The notes under the pieces are model-generated. The model saw only the letters and a list, made by a program, of their open reading frames with translations. It was not told the DNA's origin and made no database searches. The position numbers were made by a program, and so were the translations under genes. A DNA stretch of 38,199 nucleotides from JAICMB01 sp035295125 (lineage in GTDB: Bacteria > Acidobacteriota > Terriglobia > Bryobacterales > Bryobacteraceae). Each line of letters begins with the position of its first letter. Positions within the stretch are counted from its first letter, which is position 1. The stretch spans positions 1 through 38,199 of the forward strand of contig DATGJP010000014.1 of assembly GCA_035295125.1 (NCBI GenBank), read 5' to 3'. This document shows positions 1 through 9,800 of the stretch, one piece after another.

Positions 1-891
1 GCTACAGGGGCTCGTTGGAATGGAGAAACTCCTCGAACCATTGCTAGCCAAACCGGAGCCGCCCCGCGTATCGGCTACGCGGCACGGCGTCACCGTATAC
101 AGCGACTGCGCCGCGGGCGATCCCGGCAGAGCGAAGTAGCCGTTGATGTCGATAATCACATCCGTGTCATCAGTCACGAAGATGCTGATCGCGCCACCGG
201 TGCCCGCGGGCACGATCGCGGCGTTTGCCACGATGAGCCCATTCGGCGAGTTGAGCGTAGAGACAACCGGCTGCGTTTGTCCGGTCGGCCAGCTCGTCAG
301 ATAACCGAGCGTGTGGCGCGGCACCACCGTGATGTTGAGCGAATAGGCCTGCGCTGTGTTGGGCGCGCCGCAGGGACTGGAGCTGACAGGGAAGCTGCGA
401 GCCGAACCGCCGCTCATCACCGGCCCACCCAGGGGACCGATTGCCCCCCGCGTGTCTACCACCCGGCACGGTGTCAGACTGTAGAACGACATGCTGTTTG
501 CTGTCGTCGCCGGGGCGAAGTACCCGTTGATGTCGATGATCGCCTGCGTCGCGTCGCTGGCGAAGACGCTGATCGCCCCCTGAGTCCCAGCCGGCACAAT
601 CGCCGCATTCGCAACGATGCTCCCATCGAAGGAATTCAACGTGGAGACGACCGGCTGCGACTGGCCCGCCGGCCAGATGGAAAGATAGGTCAGTGTGGTA
701 ACCGGCACGACCGTAACGTTGAGCGAATACGCCAGTGCAGTAGCCGGAATATTGCAGGCGCTCTGCGGAATCGCCACCGTCCGCGTTCCTTGCGCCGGTA
801 TCGCCGGGCCGCCGAACGGACCAACCGCTCCTCGCGTGTCGATAATGCGGCAAGGCGTCACCGGCACGAACTGATAGCCCGACGTCGTCGT
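1..891 (-). repeat. Three DTRG-type ~125-residue repeats (third cut by window)
   Basis: The visible C-terminal part of the giant protein has three copies of one domain, at about 891-507, 507-120 and 120-1. Each starts with a TPCRxxDTRG motif. The complete copies continue with PVVSTLNS, NAAIVPAG, GAISxF and end in IIDINGYFA. I recognise this as a domain recurring in acidobacterial secreted proteins but cannot assign a function. The two complete copies have a conserved cysteine pair (TPCR, and a second Cys about 35 residues on), which could form a disulfide outside the cell. Confidence 0.7.
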
Positions 892-3800
892 GGTGGAAGC
901 GCCGGTCGTGAAGAACCACAGCGCCGAAGGTGTCCCCCCAAATGAATTCTTGGCCGTAATCGACCAGAAGTAAGTCGTGTTTGGGGCCAGGTTCAGTGGA
1001 GAGTAACTAAGACCTGTCGTGGTGTCGACCACCGGCGGCGTCGTGCTGGTGCCGAACAGAATGTCGTAGGACGTGGCCCCGGCGGCGGCGGACCAGCTGA
1101 GGCTGACCGACGTGGAAACCCCGGTCGCACCCTGGGTGGGCGAGAAGACCGTCACGGCGGACGGTTTTTGACCGGCTGTGAAGTTGGCAACCACCGTTTG
1201 CGGCGCGCTCATCGTCACGCTCGTGGAGGCGCTCGTCGCACCCGCCACGCTGCCTGTCCAACCGCCGAACACAAACCCCGTAGCGGCTGTCGCCGTGACC
1301 GGCACAACCGTGGCCGCGTCATAAAACGTGCCGCTAGCCGGAGTCACGGTTCCGCCCGCTGCCGGCGATGCGGAAATCGCCAACTGATACTGCGTCTTGA
1401 ACGTCGCCGTGTATATCGCCGACGTCGTGCCGACGGTGATCGAGTGCGACATGGCCCCGTTATCGCTCCAGCCCGTGAACACGTACTGCGTGCCCGCGCC
1501 TCCGGACTGCGTCCCCTGGACCGCGATCGTATGCGACCCCGACGGCAGAGTCAGGTTTTGCGGAGCGGTTTGCGGTGTCCCTCCATCGATACTGAATTGC
1601 AATCCCGGCGGGTTCGTCGCGATTGTGATGCTGCCGGGCGTCAGGAAATTCGCAACCACCGTCTCGGGAGCACTCATGGTGACGGTAGTAGAAGCGCTCG
1701 TGGTGCTCGCTACGCTACCCGTCCAGTTCCCGAACGTAAAGCCACTATTGGCGGTAGCCGTGACCGGCACAGCCGCGCCCGAATCATAGAACCCACCACT
1801 AGGCGGCGTCACCGATCCACCGTTCGCAGGCGAACCGGAAATGGTCAACTGATACTGCGTCTTGAAGTTCGCCGTAAATGTCGCCGATCCGGTCACGTTG
1901 ATGGAGTCAGTAGTGCCCGTAGTGGCATCGTTCCATCCCGTAAACAAATATCGAGTCCCCGACGGCCCTGACTGCGTGGCGACCACGGAAAGCTGATGGC
2001 TGCCTCCAGTCAGCGTTATCGTCTGCGGAGTCGTCAGAGGCGATCCTCCATCGACGCTCACCTGCAAACCGGTGGGATTCGTCTGAAGCGTGACCGACAC
2101 CGCGAGCGTGGTCGAATCCATCGCGGTTGCCGACGCGGAACCACCCCCGCTCACGCTCACCTGGTTGACCAATGGCGAGACTGCGCTAGCCGCCACGTTC
2201 ACAGTTACCGTGATGGGAGCGAAACTCGCCCCTTTTGCCAGCCCGTCACTCCGTGTGCAGCTTGTGCCTGCACACGACCAGCCGGAGCCACCCATCGATA
2301 CCAGAGTCAAGCCCGCAGGCAGAGTTTCGGTAACGGTCACAGTGCCACTGGTCGGGCCGGCGGAGGCGCCGTTCGACACATTCAGCGTGTAGGTAGCGCC
2401 TTGTTGGCCTTGAGTGAAGTTGCCGGTGTGCGTACTGGTGACGCTCAGGGCCGCGGGAGTGGTGGAACCCACCGTCAAATCATATTCCGATGGGCCAATT
2501 CCGCTCTGGGCGTTCCAAACCAGGAGTCTGATTGTGTTGTTGGCATGGAGAAGGAAATTTCCCTGGCCGTATGCTCCCGTGAACCCGCTGATGACGATTT
2601 GTGAATCCGTCCACGACGTGACGTTGAGATGGATAGTCTCCGCATTAAATTGGTTGTTGAACCCCGCTGCCCATCCGGCCGAGGCGTCCTGGACGGAAAG
2701 GAACGAAGTATCGCCATCGTAAGGCGCGTGGGTTCCAAATCCGCTGCCGTTAATCGTGATCGTCTGCGTCTGTTGCGGCAGAATCGGCGAGACGGATGTG
2801 ATCGTGGGCGCCCCGGCGGAACTCACTGTCACAACGGAATTTGCATAACCCGCAGGGTTCTGAGGATTCGCGACCAGGACCTCAAGAGCATCGCCAGGCT
2901 GAAGCGTTGAGCCAACAATGTCTTGCCCGTAATTGCCTGTGAACCCGGCGATCGTGATCTGTGAATCGGTCCACGAGGTGACATTGAGGTGGATGCTGTC
3001 GCCCGTGTATCCCATGTGGAAATCCGTCCTATTGTCGTCCAGGAGCAAATAGGGGGAGTCGCCGTTATAGGGCGCCTGTGAGCCGAACCCATGGCCCGAA
3101 ATGGTGATGATTTGCGTCTGTTGCGCGGTTACGCTGCTGACAGACGTAATAGTAGGCGCTGACGCTTTCAACGGATCGAAAACCCAGGCCGCGCCAACGC
3201 TGTTGTTCTCGCCTTGGTCACTGGATATCCCCACGCTTCCATCCGCTGAAATCGCCACTGCGCTGCCCTGAGATAAACCGCTGATGTCGCCGTCGCCCAG
3301 GACGGTATTGTTGAAGACATAGACGCCGCCTGCGCCACGGGTGAAAACGCTGGTCGTGGGAAAGCCGGCGATCAGCGTGCTGCCGTCGGCGGATAGCGCC
3401 GGAAAGATCCCATAACCTGCGATAGGATTCCCTAGGGCGGTCCACGTGAGCCCGGATCGCGAATAGGTCCAGACGGAAGAGTTCTTTCCGTCCGCCGTGT
3501 ATCCGCCGAAAGCGCCAATCGTTCCGTCGAAATTGAGGGTCACTTGATAACCCTCATACGAGCCATTCGGGCCGACGATCTTGGGCCCGGTTTGTGTCCA
3601 CGTGTTTCCTGTCCGGTTGAAACCCCACACCGCGCCGGTATTGAAATTGTCATAGATGCCGCCACAGAGGAGAGTGTTGCCATCGCCAGAAAGTGCGATG
3701 CTAAATCCCAACTCGGCAGCGCCGGCAACTCCCGTTACCGCTGAGCCTCCGAGTTTCTGCTGCTCGGACCATTGACTGCCCGATCTCGCAAAAACCCAGC

Positions 3801-6800
3801 ACGCGCCCTCCTGGCTGTTGTCTGCGGGGCCGCCGACCCCCAGCGTGTTGCCATCGTTCGACAGCGCGACGGTGAAGCCCTGCTCCGCTTTGCCTACCGC
3901 GTCGGTAGCCACGATGACATTCCCCTGTTGGACCCAAGATGTCCCCTGCTTCACAAAAATGTAGGTGGCGCCCTGGTTGCTGTTGGTTCCGAGCGCTCCG
4001 AGAGCAATGGTGTTGCCGTCGCCGGAGATTGCGAGCCCGCTGGCAATGAACGCGTTGGCAGCGGCGCCCGCCGGCACGAGTTTCGCCTGCTGGCTCCACG
4101 TGTGGCCGGAGCGTACAAAGACCCACGCCGCCCCTGTGTTTTGACTGTCATACGGGCCGGCGACCACGGCCGTGTTACCGTCTCCCGAGAGTACGACCCA
4201 GAACCCCTGTTGCGGGGCTCCGCTGAAGGGTGAGCCGACCAGTTTGGTCTGCCCTGGGACGGTGGTAGCGACAACCGTCGAATCCGTCGCCGTCGCGGTT
4301 GCTGACCCACCTCCGCTTACGCTCACCTGGTTGACTACCGGCGAAGTCGCGTTCGCCGCCACGTTGACCGTCACGGTAATGGGAGGGTAGCTCGCTCCTC
4401 CCGCAAGTGCATCGCTACGAGTACAACTCGTCCCCGCGCAGGTCCAGCCTGTGCCGGCCATCGAAACAAGTGTCAAGCCCGTGGGCAGTGTTTCCGTGAC
4501 CGTCACGGTGCCGCTGGCTGAGCCGGCGGCCGCGGCGTTGGACACCGTCAGCTTATACGTGGCGCCTAATTGCCCTTGGGTGAAGCTGCCGCTATGCGAA
4601 CTGCTGACGCTCAGCGTTGCGGGATTTACGATAACGGTCGAATCCATCGCACTCGCGGTTGCGGAACCGCCGCCGCTCACGCTCACCTGGTTGACTAGAG
4701 GTGATGTGGCGTTCGCCGCCACGTTGACAGTCACCGTGATGGGCGGAAAGCTCGATGCTGCCGCCAGTGCATCGCTTCGGCTGCAACTCGCGCCCGCGCA
4801 CGACCAGCCCGGACCGGACATCGACACCAGCGTTAAGCCCGCAGGCAAGGTCTCGGTGACAGTTACCGTGCCGCTGCTCGGGCCGGCGGACGCTCCATTC
4901 GACACGAGCACCGTGTATGTCGCGCCTGGTTGGCCCGCGTTGAAGTTTCCGGTATGCGTACTACTGATGCTCAGCGCGGCGGGAGTGGTTGAGCCGACCA
5001 TCAAAAAGTACCTGCGAGGACCAATTCCGGTCTGCGCGTTCCACAGCAGCACTACGATGAGGTCGCCGGTCTGGAGATCTCCCGGACTGTATGCTCCGGT
5101 AAAACCGCTGATGACGATTTGCGAGTCGGTCCACGAGGTGACGTTGAGCGTAATGCCGTCGCTCTCCTGGTTGCCCGCGCTCATGTACCCGGCGTTCCAC
5201 CGGCCACTGAGATCCGCGATCTCCAGAAACGAAGAGTCGCCGTTGAACGGTGCCCGGGTTCCAAATCCGCTGCCGGTGATCGTAATGGTCTGTGTCTGTT
5301 GCGGCAGGATCGCGGACACGGAGGTGATCGTGGGCGCTCCCGAGGAACTTACCCTCACGAAGGCATTTGCGAAACCCTCAGGGTTTTGAGGATTGGCCAC
5401 CAGGACATGAACCTCGTCGCCCGCGCCAAGACTCGAACGGCCACCATAGGTCCCGGTAATACCGGCAATCGTGATCTGGGAATCGGTCCACGAAGTGACA
5501 TTGAGGTTGTTGCTATCACCGGTGAACCCGGAGCTAAATCCCAAGGCATCTCTAATCGCTAGGAATGGGGAGTCGCCGTTGTAAGGCGCCTGGGCGCCAA
5601 AGCCGCTGCCCGTTATGGTGATCGTCTGAGTCTGCTGCGCGGTAATGGTACTGACCGAGGTAATAGTAGGCAACGGCGCTTTCAGGGGAGCGAAAACCCA
5701 GGCTGCGCCCACGTCGTTATTGTCGCCGTCTCCGCCAACGAGACCCACGCTTCCATCCGCTGACACCGCTACGGACCAGCCTTCGAACGTGGCGCCGACA
5801 CCGCCGGCGACGACGACGGAATTGCTGAACGTGTAACCGCCCCCGGCGCTGCGCGTGAAAACATTGCTCGCCAGTCCAGAAACGTAAAAGCCGGGGATAA
5901 GTCCGAGATCCCCAACCAGGAGCGTGCTCCCGTCGGAGGACAGCGCGACGTTTGAACCATAGCCGGTGATAGGATTTCCCACTGGTGTCCAGATGAGTCC
6001 GGATCGCGAATAGACCCAGAAGGACGAGGTGCTGATGTCGGATGTGGACCCGCCGATGACGGCAATAGTTCCGTCGGAATTCGTCGTCACCCTTGCGGCG
6101 ACAGGCTGACCATTGGGGACCACTAGCTTAGGTCCGGTTTGTACCCAACCTGTCCCCGTGCGACTAAACCCCCACACTGCTCCCGTACCAAAGTTGTCTC
6201 CAGGGCCGGTACACAGGAGAGTGTTGCCATCACCGGAGAGCGCCACTCGGGCACCTAACCTGGCAACCCCGACAATCCCCGTTACCGCTTGACCTGCAAC
6301 TTTCTGCTGTTCCGTCCATTGGCCGCCTGATCGGGTAAAGATCCAGCCCGCGCCGGCGTTGTTGTTGTCGCCGGGTCCCCCGTACGCCAGCGTGTTGCCG
6401 TCGTGCGACAGCGCCACGCTCAAGCCTTGCTGCGCGTTTCCAATGGCGTCGGTGGCCACGACGTTGGCCTGCTGGACCCATGTCCCTCCCTGATTCACAT
6501 AAACGTAGGTTGCGCCCTGGAAACTGTTGGTACCTTCGGCACCCAGCGCAATGGTGCTGCCGTCACCCGAAATCGCGACGGAAAGACCGATCTGATCGTT
6601 AGCAGCGGCACCCGCTGGAACGAGTTTCGCTTGCTGCGTCCAGTTCTGTCCGGAGCGTACAAAGACCCACGCGGCGCCGGTCGAGTTATTGTCAGACGGT
6701 CCGCCCATCACGGCCGTATTACCGTCCGCCGATATTGCCACGGAGTAGCCCTGTAACGGCGTGCCGCTCACCGGCGTACCGACGAGCTTGGTCTGCCCGG

Positions 6801-9800
6801 CAACGGTGGCAGCAATCACGGTCGAATCCGTCGCGTTTGCCGTTGCGGAACCGCCCCCGCTCACGCTCACCCGGTTGACTAGCGGTGATGTGGCGTTCGC
6901 CGCCACGTTGACAGTCACCGTGATGGGCTGAAAGCTCGATGCTGCCGCTAGAGCATCGCTACGGCTGCAACTCGCGCCCGCGCAGGTCCAGCCCGGACCG
7001 GACATCGACACCAGCGTTAAGCCCGCAGGCAAGGTTTCGGTGACCGTCACCGTGCCACTGGTCGGCCCGGCGGAGGCGCCGTTCAATACGGTCACGGTGT
7101 AGGTAGCGCCTTGTTGCCCTTGAGCAAAGTTGCCGGTGTGGGTACTGGTGACGCTCAAGGCCGCCGAGGTGTTGGAGCCGACATTCGTAACGTAAATGCG
7201 TGGCCCAATTCCCGTTTGAGCATTCCATACCCGGATTCCTATGAAGTCGCCAGTGGTGAGGCCCCCGGCTTGGCCGTACGCTCCTGTGAATCCGCTGATG
7301 ACGATTTGTGTGTCTGTCCACGAGGTGACGTTGAGACCGATGCCATCGTTTTCGCCGCCGGCGTTGTACCCGGCCGCCCATCCCATGCTGAAGTCGTCGA
7401 TTTTCAGAAACGAAGAGTTGCCGTTGAAAGGTGCATGGGTTCCGAATCCACTGCCGTTGATGGTAATCGTCTGCGTCTGTTGTGGCAGAATCGGCGACAC
7501 GGAAGTAATCGTGGGCGCCCCGGCGGCACTTACCGTTGTGTTGGAAAGCGCAAAGACATACGGGCTTTGCGGATTCGCGACCAGGACCTGAATGACATCC
7601 CCGACAGTCAGTGGATTATCGGTGTAAATCCCACCAGTGAAGCCGGCAATCGTAATTTGCGAATCGGTCCACGAGGTGACATTCAGGTTCATCGGGTTGC
7701 CCGTGGCGCCGAAGCTATACCCAGTTGTAATGTCTTGAATGGACAGGTACGCGGAATCGCCGTTATAGGGCGCTTGCGAGCCAAAACCGTGGCCCGAAAT
7801 CGTAATCGTTTGGGTCTGCTGCGCGGTAATGGTGCTGACGGAGGTAATCGTAGGCGCCGGCGGTTTGAGTGGCGTGAAGACCCATGCCGCACCGACATAG
7901 TTGTTGTCGTAGGGTGCGCCCGATAGCGCCACGCTTCCATCCGATGACAATGCCAATGCAGAACCTTGATATGTCATGCCGATGGAGCCGGCCCCCAACA
8001 GCGCATTATTGAACCCATACACACCCCCGGCGCCACGGGTAAAGACGCTGGTAATCCCAGGCCCAGCCAGCAGTGTGCTGCCGTCGGAGGAGAGTGCGAC
8101 ATTCGACCCATAACCGATTGTGGGATTTCCCACCGGCGTCCAGGTGAGCCCGGATCGCGAATAGGTCCAGAAGGAAGTATTGCTATAGTCTGCGGTGCTG
8201 CCGCCAAAGGCGGCAATCGTCCCGTCGAAATTGAGCGCCACCGATGAGCCCTCATACGTGCCATTCGGGTCAACGATCTTGGGCCCGGTTTGTGTCCACG
8301 TCGTTCCCGTCCGGCTGAAACTCCACACGGCGCCGGTGTTGAAATCATCGTAAGGGCCGCCGCAAAGCGCTGTATTGCCATCGCCGGAGAGCGCCACAGC
8401 GTTACCTATACCCGCCATGCCCATAATCGCTTGGGCGCCGAGCTTCTGCTGCTCCGACCATTGACTGCCCGATCGCACAAAAATCCAGCACGCGCCAACA
8501 CGCTGGTTGTCGGAGGGCCCGCCGATTGCGAGCGTGTTGCCGTCGTTCGACAGCGCCACGGCCGCGCCCTGTATCGCGTTGCCGATCGCGTCCGCCGCTA
8601 CGATCGTATTTCCTTGTTGGACCCAGGACGCTCCCTGTCTTACGAAGATGTAGGTCGCACCCTGCCCGTTGTTAGCCTGATAGCCGCCGAGCGCGATCGT
8701 GTTGCCGTCGCCAGAAATCGCTACAGAAGCGCCAATCAATGAGTTAGGAGCGGCCCCCGATGGCACAAGTTTCGTCTGCTGAGTCCACGTCTGGCCGGAG
8801 CGTACGAAGACCCATGCCGCGCCAGTATTGATATTGTCATAGGGGGCGCCTAGCACTGCCGTGTTGCCGTCTGCCGACAATCCGACGGAGTCCCCCTCCC
8901 CTTCAACACCCGTTACGGGTGAGCCGACCAGTTTCGTCTGCCCGGCGACGGATACCCCAACAACCGTCGAATCCATCGCACTCGCCGTTCCCGAGCCGCC
9001 CCCGCTCACGCTTACCTGGTTTACCAGCGGCGAGGTAGCGTTCGCCGCAACGTTTACTACCACCGTGATGGGCGGGTAGCTCGCTCCTCCCGCCAGTCCA
9101 TCGCTACGGGTGCAACTCGTGCCCGTGCAGGACCAGCCTGAACCACTCATGGACACCAGCGTCAGGCCTGCAGGCAGGGTTTCAGTAACCGTCACCGTGC
9201 CGCTGGCCGGGCCGGCGGACGCCGCGTTGGACACCGTCACCGTATAGACGCCAGGTAGTCCCGCCGCGAAATTGCCAGTGTGCGAACTGGTGATGCTCAG
9301 CGCGGCGGACGTGGTCGTGCCCACGGTCAGGTCGTACTCGACTGGACCAATTCCGGTCTGCGCGTTCCACACCAGGATTCTGACCACGTCGCCGGCGTTG
9401 AGAACGTACCCGAACTGACCGAATAGCCCTGTGAAGCCGCCAATCACGATTTGCGAGTCCGTCCAGGATGTGACGTTCACCCCGATGCCATCGTTGTTAG
9501 AGGCATTGACGAACCCCGCGTTCCAGCCGAGACTGAAGTCGTTGATCAGTAGGAACGAGGAGTCGCCGCTGAAGGGCGCCTGGTTTCCAAATCCGCTGCC
9601 GGTAATCGTAATGATCTGCGTCTGCTGCGGCCGGATAGGGGATATGGAGGTGATTCTCGGCGCCCCGGTCGTACTCACGGTCACCGTGGCCGTTGTAGGA
9701 CCCGAGCCGGTCTGGGCATTGCTCACCGAAACTTGCACCTGGTCGCCAGGGCGCAGATTCGCGAACGGGTTTATGGTGTAACCCCCGGTGAAGCCGGCGA

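Noticed and set aside
170..919. 249-residue minus ORF, and plus-strand ORFs such as 1168-1971, 4451-5389 and 7111-7926
   Set aside because: All are shadows of the continuous giant minus frame, with low-complexity Arg/His-rich or inverted-repeat translations and no family motif.
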